Shown in pieces: positions 48,268-57,159 of a stretch of DNA of 64,000 bases. The position numbers were made by a program, and so were the translations under genes. The notes below the pieces were generated by a model, which had not been told where the DNA came from, made no database searches, and worked only from the letters and a program-made list of their open reading frames with translations. Each line of letters opens with the position of its first letter. Position 1 is the stretch's first letter. Origin of the DNA: Streptomyces sp. STR69. Lineage in GTDB: Bacteria > Actinomycetota > Actinomycetes > Streptomycetales > Streptomycetaceae. The stretch spans positions 124,001 through 188,000 of the forward strand of contig NZ_JALJRY010000010.1 in NCBI RefSeq assembly GCF_024519455.1, in the 5' to 3' direction.

Positions 48268-49925
48268 CAGTCGGTCGTCTCTCCGGGCGCGGGCGGGTGG
48301 GTGGCGGGGTTTTCGTTCCCACCCGCACCACCCGTGACAGTCGTGTCGTCGGGTGCGGGTGGCCCCTGTGGGGCGGGTTCGCCGTCGGCGGCTGCGGGTG
48401 GTTCGTGGCCTCCGCGCGCGCTCTCCGTGTCGGCTTCGCCGTCACTGCGTGCGCTGTGGGTGGCGGTCTCGTTGCCGGGTGCGGGTGGCCCTTGTGGGGC
48501 GGGTTCGCCGTCGGAGGGTGCGGGTGGTTGGGGGGCGGTGGGGGTGGCTGCGGGTGGTTCGTGGCTTTCGTGTGCGCTCTCCGTGTCGGCTTCGCCGTTA
48601 CTGCGTGCGCTGTGGGTGGCGGTCGTGTTGTCGGGTGCGGGTGGCTCCTGTGGGGTGGGCTCGCCGTCCGCGGGTGTGGGTGGTTCGTACGGATGGGTGG
48701 GGGTGGTTGCCGATGATTCATGGGGATGGGTGTTGAACAACGACAGTCCTGGGCCCCGGAGTTCGTCGAAACGGGCCGCGTCGCGGCGGGAGGCGCGGGC
48801 CGTGCGGCGGGCCTGGCTGCGGGTCTGCTGGCCCGGGCCTCGGCCGCCGATCACGCGGGCGATCACGAAGAGCACCAGGACCAGGGCCATCAGCACCGCC
48901 GCCGCCCCGAACCCGCGGGCGATCATCGCCGGTTCGGGGGAGCGGACGAAGCTGAAGACCGCGAGGGGGAGGGAGATCATCGGGCCGTGCAGCGGGTCGT
49001 AGTTGGTGGCGGCTGTGAAGCCCGCCGTGAGCAGGACCGGGGACGTCTCGCCGATGCCGCGGGCCGTGCCGAGGATGACCGCCGTGGCGAGTCCCGAGCG
49101 CGCGGTCGGCAGGACCACGTGCCAGACCGTGCGCCAGCGCGGTGCGCCCAGCGCCTCCGCCGCCTCGGTGAGCGTGCCGGGGACGAGGCGTAGGACCACG
49201 TCCGCCGCCCGGATCACGATCGGCAGCATCATCACGCTGATCGCGAAGCCTGCCGCAAGTCCCGACTTCTCCATGCCTAGTTGGAGGACCCAGACGGCGT
49301 AGACCATGAGGCCGGCCACGATGGACGGCAGTGCGGTCATCGCCTCGACGATGGTGCGGACGAAGCGGGAGAACCTGCCGGGGATCTGGTTGAGGTACAC
49401 CGCACAGGCCAGCCCCAGCGGGACGGTGATCAGCAGCGCGATGGTGATCATCAGCAGGGTGCCGACCATCGCGTGGGCGATACCGCCTACGCCGAGAGGG
49501 TCCAGCGGGCCCGCCGCCTGCATGTCCTGGTGGAAGAAGTTGAGGTACGTGAGCGCCTCGCGGCCCCGCCAGAGGGTGAAGCCGACGACCAGAGCGAGTG
49601 CGGAGAACAGCAGGCCCGCCGCCGTCCACAGCACCACCGTCATCACCCGGTCCCGTACCGCCTGCCCGTTCTCCTCCAGGCCGGTGAGCACGCCGTACAC
49701 GACGAGGAAGACCACGTACCAGGTGACGGTGAAGCCCAACGCCCCGGAGAACGGGGCCAGTTCACCGAACAGCAGCACGCTCACGCACAGGCCGGACACC
49801 GCCGCCCCGCACAGCGCCAGCACCCCGGAGCGGGTGGGGCCGCCGATCCGTCGCGGTACGTCCGGGAGTTGGGCGACGGGAGCTTCCAACTCCGGCGCCA
49901 CCACTGCCTCTTCTACGACCGTCAT
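48267..49925 (-). CDS. pstA: Phosphate ABC transporter permease with a repeated cytoplasmic tail
   Basis: A 552-residue permease. Residues ~30-360 hold about seven to eight helices with PstA-type signatures: GIAHAMVGTLLMITIALLIT, VEAMTALPSIVAGLMVYAVW, and the EAA loop EALGAPRWRTVWHVVLPTAR with GTARGIGETSPVLL. The remaining 170 residues are an Arg-rich segment and then a Pro/Glu/Thr-rich tail made of repeated units, which ordinary PstA proteins (about 280-350 residues) lack. The start ATG 49925 is one base beyond the pstC stop, and its stop overlaps the next ATG. It pairs with PstC to form the membrane channel. Confidence 0.88.
   Translation of the reverse strand: MTVVEEAVVAPELEAPVAQLPDVPRRIGGPTRSGVLALCGAAVSGLCVSVLLFGELAPFSGALGFTVTWYVVFLVVYGVLTGLEENGQAVRDRVMTVVLWTAAGLLFSALALVVGFTLWRGREALTYLNFFHQDMQAAGPLDPLGVGGIAHAMVGTLLMITIALLITVPLGLACAVYLNQIPGRFSRFVRTIVEAMTALPSIVAGLMVYAVWVLQLGMEKSGLAAGFAISVMMLPIVIRAADVVLRLVPGTLTEAAEALGAPRWRTVWHVVLPTARSGLATAVILGTARGIGETSPVLLTAGFTAATNYDPLHGPMISLPLAVFSFVRSPEPAMIARGFGAAAVLMALVLVLFVIARVIGGRGPGQQTRSQARRTARASRRDAARFDELRGPGLSLFNTHPHESSATTPTHPYEPPTPADGEPTPQEPPAPDNTTATHSARSNGEADTESAHESHEPPAATPTAPQPPAPSDGEPAPQGPPAPGNETATHSARSDGEADTESARGGHEPPAAADGEPAPQGPPAPDDTTVTGGAGGNENPATHPPAPGETTD
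48340..48690. repeat. Imperfect ~130-bp repeats encoding the PstA tail
   Basis: Within the 3' part of pstA, three imperfect copies of a unit around 105-135 bp encode DGEPxPQxPPAP, then THSARSxGEADTESA and HEPPAA. Internal shorter repeats (GTGCGGGTGG on the plus strand) recur throughout. The unit number probably varies between strains. Confidence 0.65.
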
Positions 49926-49926
49926 C

Positions 49927-50958
49927 TCATGCCTCGCTCTGCGCGCCGGACCGCGAGCGGGCCGCGATCGTGGAGGCGGTGAAGTTGACCGCCAGGGTGA
50001 GCAGGAACAGCGCCAGGCCCGCCGCCATCAGCGCCGACATGCCGAAGGAGGAGGCGTCGCCGTAGTGCAGGGCGATGAGGGAGGAGACCGAGTTGGAGCC
50101 GGTCTGCAGGATGTGCGGCTGGATCACGAAGACCGGCGAGATGATCATGTAGACGGCGATCGTCTCGCCCATCGCCCGGCCGAGCCCCAGCATCGTGCCG
50201 CCGATCATGCCGCCCTTGCCGTAGGGCAGGACGACCGCGCGGATCATGCCCCAGCGGGTGGCGCCTAGCGCGTAGGCGCCCTCGCGTTCGCCGGCCGGTG
50301 CCTGGGCGAAGACCTCGCGCATCACCGAGCACTGGATGGGCGCCACCATCAGCGCGACGACGATCCCGGCGACGAACGCCGACGCGGTGTAGACGCTCGC
50401 GGAGGCGAGTGGATCGCCCGGGTGGGTGCCGTCGACCTTGAACAGGGGGATCCAGCCGAACCAGTCGGACAGCCAGCGCGACAGCCCGATCACATGTGCC
50501 TGGAGGAAGAAGAGGCCCCAGAGGCCGTAGACGACGGACGGGACCGCCGCCATCAGGTCCACCAGGCTCACCAGGGTGCGGCGCAGGCCGCGCGGGGCCA
50601 CGTCGGAGATGAACAGGGCCGTGCCGACGGCCAGGGGTACGGAGATCGTGACCGCTACGGCGGCGATCAGCAGGGTGCCGGTGAGCACGGCCGCGATGCC
50701 GAACCTGTGGACGTCCGGCTGCCATTGGGCCGTCGTCAGGAACGAGGGGCCGGTGGCGCGCAGCGCCTGGGTGGCCCTCAGCAGCAGGAACAGTCCTACG
50801 GCGGCCATGATGCCGAGGACGACGATCCCGGTGGCAGTCAACTGGTAACGGAACACCCGGTCGCCGAGCCCGCGAGCGGCCTGTGGCCGCCTGGGCGGCG
50901 GATCGAGCACGGGTCTGTGGGGCTCCTTTCTGCCGGAGCCCTTCTGCGCGGACAGCAC
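49927..50958 (-). CDS. pstC: Phosphate ABC transporter permease
   Basis: A 343-residue permease with six to seven helices and PstC features: a cytoplasmic basic N-terminus, FLTTAQWQPDVHRFGIAAVL, LVSLVDLMAAVPSVVYGLWG, the EAA loop EGAYALGATRWGMIRAVVLP and GLGRAMGETIAVYMI. It heads the pst-like block. I use GTG 50958, which has AGGTGG eight bases upstream; GTG 50970 would add four residues but has no ribosome site. The Met/Val choice does not affect the domain. The 302-bp upstream region contains the promoter for the block. Confidence 0.88.
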   Translation of the reverse strand: MLSAQKGSGRKEPHRPVLDPPPRRPQAARGLGDRVFRYQLTATGIVVLGIMAAVGLFLLLRATQALRATGPSFLTTAQWQPDVHRFGIAAVLTGTLLIAAVAVTISVPLAVGTALFISDVAPRGLRRTLVSLVDLMAAVPSVVYGLWGLFFLQAHVIGLSRWLSDWFGWIPLFKVDGTHPGDPLASASVYTASAFVAGIVVALMVAPIQCSVMREVFAQAPAGEREGAYALGATRWGMIRAVVLPYGKGGMIGGTMLGLGRAMGETIAVYMIISPVFVIQPHILQTGSNSVSSLIALHYGDASSFGMSALMAAGLALFLLTLAVNFTASTIAARSRSGAQSEA

Positions 50959-51260
50959 GTGTCCCCCCACCTAAGGAAACGAGACGAAACGGGACGAAGC
51001 GAAACGAGGCGCTTCGCGACTTCCGGGTGGATGCCGCGCGAAGTGAGTCAATGGCCGGATTCTTTCGGCGCAGAGCTTCGTATGTGGAGGATTAGTGAAC
51101 GGGTCATGTCACTTCAGTGGGGCTGCTGTGGAGGAGGCGCCGACGAGAGCACTCCTGGGGGCCGTCGGGCATCTTGCTTCCGCCGGGCAACCTGGCGGGC
51201 CGGAACACTGCCGGAGAGCGCACAAGCGCTTGCCGCGCGGGCCGGGGCAGAGTTGGGGCC
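50959..51260. other. Divergent intergenic region upstream of pstC
   Basis: There is no gene in these 302 bp. On the minus strand next to the pstC ribosome site lies a purine/pyrimidine-patterned stretch with repeated CGTTTCG-like heptamers (50981-51010). One GTTCACTAATC at 51090-51080 (minus) resembles a single PHO-box half, but I find no clear tandem pair of 11-mers as expected for PhoP. Nothing else is recognisable. Confidence 0.4.
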
Positions 51261-52808
51261 ATGACCGACGTCCACGAAGTGCACTGCCGTGCCCGCCCAC
51301 GCCGCGCCCTGTGGCTGTCCGTGGCGTTCGCGGCGGCGGGCTCGGGGGCGTCGGCGGTGTGGACGGCGTATCGCGGACCGAGTGTGTTGTGGCTGGTCGT
51401 CGGCGGGTCGTTCGCGGTCATCGGTCTCGTGTCGCTGTACCTGGTCACCGCCCGGGTGAGTGCCGACGCGCGCGGGCTGCGCTCCTGGACTCTGCTGCGC
51501 CGCTGGAGCGTGCCCTGGCCCGAGGTCGCCGAGCTGCGGATACGGCTGAGGCGCAGGAGCGGCTCGCGGGGCGGGCAGATCCGTCGTGTCGGTGTGCTGC
51601 TGCGGGACGGGCGACGTCGGACGCTGCCGCTGCCGGTCGCGACCGGACCGTATGAACTCGACTTGTTCCAGGAGCAGTTGGCCGCTCTTCGCGCGCTGCA
51701 CCAGCGTCACGGAACCGGGGTACCGGAGTCGGCGGCCGTCCCCGTCGTCTCGGACCGCACCGCCGGGCGCGGCTGGGCGGGGGCGGCGGTCCTGTGGTGC
51801 GCGGTGCTGCTGGTGGGCGCGGGCGTGGCCGCCGCGTTCGTGTCGGACACCGCGGCCGACCAGCGGGCGTGGCGCGCGGCCGTCCCGTGCACCACCGCGA
51901 CCCCGGCCGCACAGCGCCGGGAGTGTCTGACCTACACGTCGGCCGTGATCGCGCGGACCGACCCCAACCGGCCCAAGAAGTCCAGCTGGGTGTACTTCAC
52001 CGACGACCGGCCGTTCAGACGTCTTGAGGTCCCGGTCGAGGCCGCCGACGGTTTCCACGCGGGTGACAAGGTCCAACTGACGTTCTGGCGTGGCGAGGTG
52101 AGGGCCGTCACCGGCTCACGGTACGTCTGGCACCGGCACGTCCCGAACGCCGGCACCCTGGCCGTCATGTCGGCCCTCGCCGTCCTCGCCGCGGGCTACC
52201 CCGGTGCGCTGACCGTGCAGCGGGTGCGCGGACGCCGACTGCCCGACGACGAAGTCCTGCCCTCCGCCCTGCCGTTCGGGTTCGCCCTCGCCGGTACGGC
52301 CCTGTGGCTGGTGCCGCTCTGCTATCTCCACCCCACGACCCTGCTCGCCTCACCCACCACGATCGGCTGGCTGACGGCGGGCACGCTCGGCTCGGCCGCG
52401 CTGCTGACCTGGGCCTGGCGCGAGACCCGGATCCGCCCGGCCCTCCCGGTCGACGGGGTCGAACCGGCCGTAGAACTCCCCGAGTTGGACGGGGAGGTGT
52501 TCGTGTCCGCCCGCTTCCTCGAACACACCGACTACAACCCGCACGGCTTCGGCACCCATATCGCCCTCGGTGACGGGCCGCCCGCGGTGACCCCGGGTCC
52601 TGGCCGGTTCGCGGCCCGCCGGATTCCGGTGGAACGGCTCACCGTCAAGGCCGTACGACGGGCCCGGGGCGGCGACGGTGACACCGTCCCTGGCGACTGG
52701 CACATCGCCGAACTCGACGACGGGGGCCGCCCGGTCCGCCTCGCGGCGGCACCGGACGACCTGACCCGCGTCCTGCACGAACTGGCGGCGGTGCGAGAGG
52801 TGTCGTAG
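51261..52808 (+). CDS. Multi-pass membrane protein with PH-like domain
   Basis: A 515-residue protein. Two helices (about 20-70) precede a PH-like strand region (TARVSADARGLRSWTLLRRW, SVPWPEVAELRIRLRRRSG), then a helix near 175-195, an extracytoplasmic segment with two cysteines (AVPCTTATPAAQRRECLTY), three to four helices (about 295-400) and a C-terminal cytoplasmic domain. The SADxxGLRSWTLLRR-W pattern is that of bacterial PH-domain membrane proteins of streptomycetes. Function is unknown. ATG 51261 follows GTTGGGG; longer upstream frames are disregarded. It converges with the monooxygenase-like gene. Confidence 0.7.
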   Translation: MTDVHEVHCRARPRRALWLSVAFAAAGSGASAVWTAYRGPSVLWLVVGGSFAVIGLVSLYLVTARVSADARGLRSWTLLRRWSVPWPEVAELRIRLRRRSGSRGGQIRRVGVLLRDGRRRTLPLPVATGPYELDLFQEQLAALRALHQRHGTGVPESAAVPVVSDRTAGRGWAGAAVLWCAVLLVGAGVAAAFVSDTAADQRAWRAAVPCTTATPAAQRRECLTYTSAVIARTDPNRPKKSSWVYFTDDRPFRRLEVPVEAADGFHAGDKVQLTFWRGEVRAVTGSRYVWHRHVPNAGTLAVMSALAVLAAGYPGALTVQRVRGRRLPDDEVLPSALPFGFALAGTALWLVPLCYLHPTTLLASPTTIGWLTAGTLGSAALLTWAWRETRIRPALPVDGVEPAVELPELDGEVFVSARFLEHTDYNPHGFGTHIALGDGPPAVTPGPGRFAARRIPVERLTVKAVRRARGGDGDTVPGDWHIAELDDGGRPVRLAAAPDDLTRVLHELAAVREVS

Positions 52809-52826
52809 GGCGCCGGGGCGTAGGCC

Positions 52827-53165
52827 TCAGTCCTGCTTGGGTCCGGCCTGCTGGACCACCTCGAAGGTCCACAGCGTGGCGTCCGTCGCGGCGGGCTTCG
52901 GGCGCTCGCCCTGCGCGGATCCGTCCTGGGGCGTGCCGCGGTGGGCGGCCTGGCCCATGCCGGACATCCACTTCTGGAAGTCCTCCTCGGCGCGCCAGCG
53001 GGTGTAGACGAGGTAGGTGTCGGTGCCCTCGACGGGCCGGAGCAGTTCGAACCACTCGAAGCCGTCCGAGCCGTCCACCGTCCCGGCGCGGTTCGCGAAC
53101 CGCTTCTCCAGCGTCTCGCGCTGCTCCTCGGGGACGGTGAGTACGTTGATCTTGACGATGCTCAT
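52827..53165 (-). CDS. Antibiotic-biosynthesis-monooxygenase (ABM) domain protein
   Basis: A 112-residue ferredoxin-like-fold protein: IVKINVLTVPEEQRETLEKR, DGFEWFELLRPVEGTDTYLV and YTRWRAEEDFQKWM form the ABM core also found in quinol and heme monooxygenases (IsdG/HmoB types); the C-terminal 35 residues are a flexible tail. It may cleave heme or act on a small aromatic. The conserved Asn/Trp of IsdG cannot be judged with certainty. ATG 53165. It is divergent from the biosynthetic operon beginning at 53444, with a 278-bp region between them. Confidence 0.85.
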   Translation of the reverse strand: MSIVKINVLTVPEEQRETLEKRFANRAGTVDGSDGFEWFELLRPVEGTDTYLVYTRWRAEEDFQKWMSGMGQAAHRGTPQDGSAQGERPKPAATDATLWTFEVVQQAGPKQD

Positions 53166-53443
53166 GGGCCCATTGTCCCAGCGCCGTCACCCGACCCGGT
53201 GAACTGGCGTGTCCTCCGGGGCGGTTGTGTGCCGAACGGCCGTCACCGGCCGTCCTCTTTCGGGTGATCCGTGGACGACATAACGGACGTAACGTTTCCT
53301 CACTTCGGTCGCTGAGCTGCGTTTTTGCTGGTGGGGAGGGCATTTTGGCTTGCGTGTTCGAGCCGTGTCACGTTCCCGGCCCGATCTTGATCCGATCTAC
53401 AGTCGTGCTCGCTCGTCCAAGATCACTTACGAACGAGGCGTGT

Positions 53444-54499
53444 GTGACCCACCGACTGCCCAGCGCAGCCCCCCTCTTGACGCCGTCGCGGACGGCCGTC
53501 CTTGAGGGCATCGCCGGTTTCGTCCCCCCGGACGTGGTGGCGAACGACGCCCTGCCCGCCGCGTGGGGTGTCGACGACACCTGGGTGCGCAGACGCACCG
53601 GCATCGGCGAACGGCGGCGCGCGGCACCGGGGGTGACCACCGGCGACCTCGCGCTGGAGGCGGCCGACCGGGCACTCTCGGCGGTCGGCCGGTCATCGGT
53701 CGACGCCGTCATCGTCGCCACCTCCACCCCCGACCGGCCGATGCCCGCGATGGCACCCCGACTGGCCACCCGCCTCGGCCTCGGCGGACCGGCCGCCTGG
53801 GACGTGTCCGCCGCGTGCAGCGGATTCGTCTACGGCCTCGCCGCCGCCGTCGGCGCCCTGACCTCGGGGTGTGCCGACCGGGTCCTGCTGGTCGCGGCCG
53901 AGGTGTACTCGACGCTCCTCGATCCGCAGGACCGTTCCGCCGGAATCCTGTTCGGTGACGGTGCCGGGGCGGCCGTACTGCGGCGCGGCGCACCGGACGA
54001 GCCGGGCGCGGTGCTGGCCCTCGACCTCGGCAGCGACGGCTCGGGCGAGGGCCTGATCCAGGTGCCGGGTGGCGGCGCGCTGGAACGCGCCCGCCCGGGT
54101 GAATTCGGCCCGGACGACCGCTACTTCCGCATGCGGGGACACGACGTGTTCCAGCATGCGGTGACCCGTATGACGCAGTCCGCCCACACCGTGCTCAAGC
54201 GCGCGGACTGGGCGGCCGAGGACATCGACCGGTTCTGCGCCCACCAGGCCAACGCCCGGATCCTGTCCGCCGTGGGAGCCCGCGTCCCCGTACCCGACGA
54301 CCGGCATGTCACCAACATCGCCCGGGTCGGCAACACCGGCGCAGCCTCCATCCCGCTGGCCCTGGCCGACGCCGCCGCACGGGGTGAACTCCACGCCGGA
54401 CAAAGGGTGTTGCTCACAGCCTTCGGCGCCGGGCTCACCTGGGGCTCGGCGGCCCTGGTCTGGCCGGAGCTGTCGGCCGTGCCGATGCCGGTCGCCTGA
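53444..54499 (+). CDS. FabH-like 3-oxoacyl-ACP synthase III (first gene of operon)
   Basis: A 351-residue KAS III with the full catalytic set: WDVSAACSGFVYGLAAA (nucleophilic Cys), FCAHQANARI (His) and IARVGNTGAASIPLAL (Asn). The WVRRRTGIGERR loop is typical of FabH. These enzymes prime fatty-acid or polyketide chains by condensing an acyl-CoA starter with malonyl-ACP. The GTG at 53444 has GAGG upstream; the longer open frame includes non-coding sequence. A 122-bp gap precedes the ACP. With two further ketosynthases nearby, this one probably supplies a dedicated starter unit. Confidence 0.92.
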   Translation: MTHRLPSAAPLLTPSRTAVLEGIAGFVPPDVVANDALPAAWGVDDTWVRRRTGIGERRRAAPGVTTGDLALEAADRALSAVGRSSVDAVIVATSTPDRPMPAMAPRLATRLGLGGPAAWDVSAACSGFVYGLAAAVGALTSGCADRVLLVAAEVYSTLLDPQDRSAGILFGDGAGAAVLRRGAPDEPGAVLALDLGSDGSGEGLIQVPGGGALERARPGEFGPDDRYFRMRGHDVFQHAVTRMTQSAHTVLKRADWAAEDIDRFCAHQANARILSAVGARVPVPDDRHVTNIARVGNTGAASIPLALADAAARGELHAGQRVLLTAFGAGLTWGSAALVWPELSAVPMPVA

Positions 54500-54621
54500 G
54501 AACTCGCCCGTTCGCGGGCGGCCCCGCTGTAACCCGTCCGCCGGTGCTTGCTGTCCGCGTACCGCGAAACAGGTCAAGCGCCCCGATCGTGCTGCTCCGT
54601 TCATCCCTCGAAAGGAACGCC

Positions 54622-54855
54622 ATGTCCCCCGTGCAGACCGCCGTGACCGCCGTACTCACCCAGAAGTTCGAGGTCAGCCCCGAGTCCATCCGCCCGGAGG
54701 CCACCTTGGAGAGCCTCGATCTCGACTCGCTCGCGCTGGCCGAACTCGCCCTGGCGCTCCAGGAGGAGCTGGGGGTTCCGGTCGCGGAGGAAGAGGCCGC
54801 CCGGCACAGCACCGTGGGTGAGCTCGTCGCCACGCTGAACGCCAAGCGGGCGTGA
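54622..54855 (+). CDS. Acyl carrier protein
   Basis: A 77-residue ACP with the phosphopantetheine site LDLDSLALAELALAL and the surrounding helix pattern (VLTQKFEVSPESIRPEATLE, EELGVPVAEEEAARHSTVGE). It would carry intermediates between the ketosynthases encoded around it. ATG 54622 follows AAAGGAA. The stop overlaps the start of the FabF-like gene, so the two are translationally coupled. It is distinct in sequence from a housekeeping AcpP, which normally sits with fabD-fabH-fabF. Confidence 0.93.
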   Translation: MSPVQTAVTAVLTQKFEVSPESIRPEATLESLDLDSLALAELALALQEELGVPVAEEEAARHSTVGELVATLNAKRA

Positions 54856-56090
54856 TGAAAGCACCCTGCGCACCCGTCTCCGTCACCGGCCTGGGGCTCA
54901 TCACCCCGGCCGGGGTCGGCAGCGCGGCGACCTGGGAGGGGGTCCTCAGCGGTCGTTCCACCGCCGCGACCGACCCCGAACTCAAGGGCTGCGCCGTCGA
55001 CCTGTCCTGCCGTATCCCGCTCATGACCCCGGAACAGGCCCGGATCGGCGGCGGCAAGGCCTGGCGCATGGGCCGCTTCAGCCAGTTGGCCGTGCTCGCC
55101 GCGCGGGAGGCGGTCGCCGACGCCGGGCTCGACCCCGCCGGGTGGGACGGCGCCCGGGTCGCCGTGGTGATCGGCTCGGGTCTTGCCGGGGCCGCCCACC
55201 TGGAGGACCAGACCCTCCGCCACCACCAGGGCGGCCCGGAGCTGGTGTCGCCCGCGCTCGTGCCGATGCTGATCTCCAACATGGCCGCCGGAGAAGTGCT
55301 GTTGGACCTCGGCGCCCACGGACCCTCCCTGGCGACCGAGACGGCCTGCGCCTCCGGGGCCAGCGCCCTGGCCACCGCCCGCGCCCTGCTGCTCGCCGGG
55401 CTCTGCGACATCGCGGTGGCGGGCGGCGCGGAGGCGGCCGTCACCCCGGTGATCACCTCCGGCTTCCAGCGGATGGGCGCGCTGTCCTCCCGCGTCGACG
55501 AACCCGGCGCCGCCTCAAGGCCGTTCGCGGCGGACCGGGACGGGTTCGTGATCGCCGAGGGCGCCGCCGTCCTCGTCCTGGAACGGGAGGCCGATGCCCG
55601 CGCCCGCGGACAGCGGCGCTACGCCCGGCTCGCGGGCGTCGGCCAGACCTCCGACGCGTTCCACCCGACGGCCCCCGCTCCAGGGGGAGTTCATGCCGAG
55701 GCCGCGCTGCGGGCCGCGCTCGCGGAGGCGGGGCTCGGGCCCGGAGACGTCGACCACGTCAACGCGCACGGCACCTCGACCCGGCTCAACGACCTGACCG
55801 AGGCGGAGCTGATCGAGCGGGTGCTGCCGCACCGGCCAAGTGTCACCGCCGCCAAGGGAGTTCTCGGGCACGGTCTCGGCGCGTCCGGTGCGGTCGAGGC
55901 CGCGCTCACCGCCCTGACCGTGCACCGCTCCACCGTGCCGCCGATCGCCAACCTCACCCCGGACAACCTCCCCTACGACCTGGACTGTGTGACGGGCCTC
56001 CCCCGCCGACAGCGCGTCCGGGCCGCCGTCAGCCACTCCTTCGGGTTCGGCGGACACAACGTGGTGCTGCTCTTCACCGCCGAGCACTGA
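54855..56090 (+). CDS. FabF-like 3-oxoacyl-ACP synthase II
   Basis: A 411-residue elongating ketosynthase with Cys in ATETACASGASALATA, His in DHVNAHGTSTRLND and His in KGVLGHGLGASGAVEAAL, the Cys-His-His triad of KAS I/II. VTGLGLITPAGVG opens it as usual, and VSHSFGFGGHNVVLLF closes it. It would extend the acyl chain on the preceding ACP. ATG 54855 overlaps the ACP stop (TGATG); GTG 54852 is the alternative. It has no partner chain-length-factor gene, so it is more FabF-like than a type II aromatic PKS. Confidence 0.92.
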   Translation: MKAPCAPVSVTGLGLITPAGVGSAATWEGVLSGRSTAATDPELKGCAVDLSCRIPLMTPEQARIGGGKAWRMGRFSQLAVLAAREAVADAGLDPAGWDGARVAVVIGSGLAGAAHLEDQTLRHHQGGPELVSPALVPMLISNMAAGEVLLDLGAHGPSLATETACASGASALATARALLLAGLCDIAVAGGAEAAVTPVITSGFQRMGALSSRVDEPGAASRPFAADRDGFVIAEGAAVLVLEREADARARGQRRYARLAGVGQTSDAFHPTAPAPGGVHAEAALRAALAEAGLGPGDVDHVNAHGTSTRLNDLTEAELIERVLPHRPSVTAAKGVLGHGLGASGAVEAALTALTVHRSTVPPIANLTPDNLPYDLDCVTGLPRRQRVRAAVSHSFGFGGHNVVLLFTAEH

Positions 56091-56115
56091 ACCGGATCGA
56101 ATCGAGGAGGGACCA

Positions 56116-57111
56116 ATGCCCGTTCACAGCACGATCGTTCACGCCACCGTCCACATCCCCGAGGGGCGGCAGAGCGTGGCCGCGGTGGAGGACCGCTTCC
56201 GGGCGGGCAGCCCCGCCGTGCCGCTGGCGCGCGGGGTGCTCCAGCGCATGTACGGGCTGGCCGAGCGCACCGTGGCCGACGACCTGGAGCAGCCCTCCGA
56301 CCTGGCCGCGCACGCGGCCCGGCGCCTCTTCGACGACACCGGCACCGATCCGGCCGACATCGACCTGCTCCTCTACGCCGGCATCCTCGCCGACATGGAG
56401 GAGCCGGCCACCGCCCATGTCGTCGCCGACAAACTGGGCCTGGGCTGCCCGGTGTTCGACCTGAAGAACGCCTGCAACGGAGTCCTCAACGCCCTGGAGG
56501 TCGCCGACGCGTTCATCCGGGGCGGCCAGTACCGCCGGGTGCTGGTGACCACCGCCGAGGTCAGCACCCGGGAGAGCCGCTGGCAGGTGGACGACCCGGC
56601 CGACCTGCCGACCGCGCTGCCCAGCCTCAGCACCGGCGACATGGGCTCGGCGCTGCTGGTCGAGGCGGGCGAGCGGCCCGGCATCCTCGGCTCCAGGTTC
56701 TTCGCCAACTCCTGGGGCTGGCGGGCGGCGACCCTGCCCAACCCGTACGCGCAGCACCGCAGACTCGGACATCTCCGTATCGACTCCGCCAAGTTGGTGG
56801 GTTCGTTCGACGGGCTGCCCGGCAAAGTGCGCGGTGCGCTGCGGGAGTTGGACCTCACCGGCGACGACCTGGACCTCATCTGTGTGCACCAGCCCTCGGT
56901 GCCGTTCACCAAGGTCGTCTGCGACTGGGTGGGTGTGGACCCGGGCCGCGTCCTGGCCACCTTTCCCACCCACGGCAACGTGGCGACCAACACCATCCCC
57001 CTCCAACTGGCCGCCGCCCTCGACGCCGGACGGCTCCGACGCGGCGACCTGGTCGGCATGTTCGGCTTCGCGAGCGGGGCCAGCGCGGGAGTGGTCGTGT
57101 GCCGCTGGTGA
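56116..57111 (+). CDS. Divergent FabH/OleA-like ketosynthase
   Basis: A 331-residue thiolase-fold enzyme. The nucleophile sits in VFDLKNACNGVLNALEVADA, with His in LICVHQPSVPFT and Asn in FPTHGNVATNTIPLQLA, so the Cys-His-Asn triad is present. The NACNGVLN context and the ERTVADDLEQPSDLAAHAAR N-terminal part resemble the OleA-like and other non-canonical KAS III branches that join two acyl chains or transfer acyl groups, more than standard FabH. It may release the product from the ACP or condense two chains. ATG 56116 follows AGGAGGGA. It is 25 bp downstream of the FabF-like gene. Confidence 0.88.
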   Translation: MPVHSTIVHATVHIPEGRQSVAAVEDRFRAGSPAVPLARGVLQRMYGLAERTVADDLEQPSDLAAHAARRLFDDTGTDPADIDLLLYAGILADMEEPATAHVVADKLGLGCPVFDLKNACNGVLNALEVADAFIRGGQYRRVLVTTAEVSTRESRWQVDDPADLPTALPSLSTGDMGSALLVEAGERPGILGSRFFANSWGWRAATLPNPYAQHRRLGHLRIDSAKLVGSFDGLPGKVRGALRELDLTGDDLDLICVHQPSVPFTKVVCDWVGVDPGRVLATFPTHGNVATNTIPLQLAAALDAGRLRRGDLVGMFGFASGASAGVVVCRW

Positions 57112-57159
57112 ACCACGTCAACCCCCTGGCCCACGGCACCGTACGAACGTGAAGGCACC

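Noticed and set aside
51080..51090. PHO box for the pst-like operon
   Set aside because: Only one half resembling GTTCAC is visible; PhoP sites need at least two tandem 11-mers, so I do not claim regulation by PhoP.
53444..56090. Aromatic type II polyketide synthase
   Set aside because: There is no chain-length factor paired with the FabF-like enzyme and no cyclase or aromatase; the genes fit a fatty-acid-like system better.
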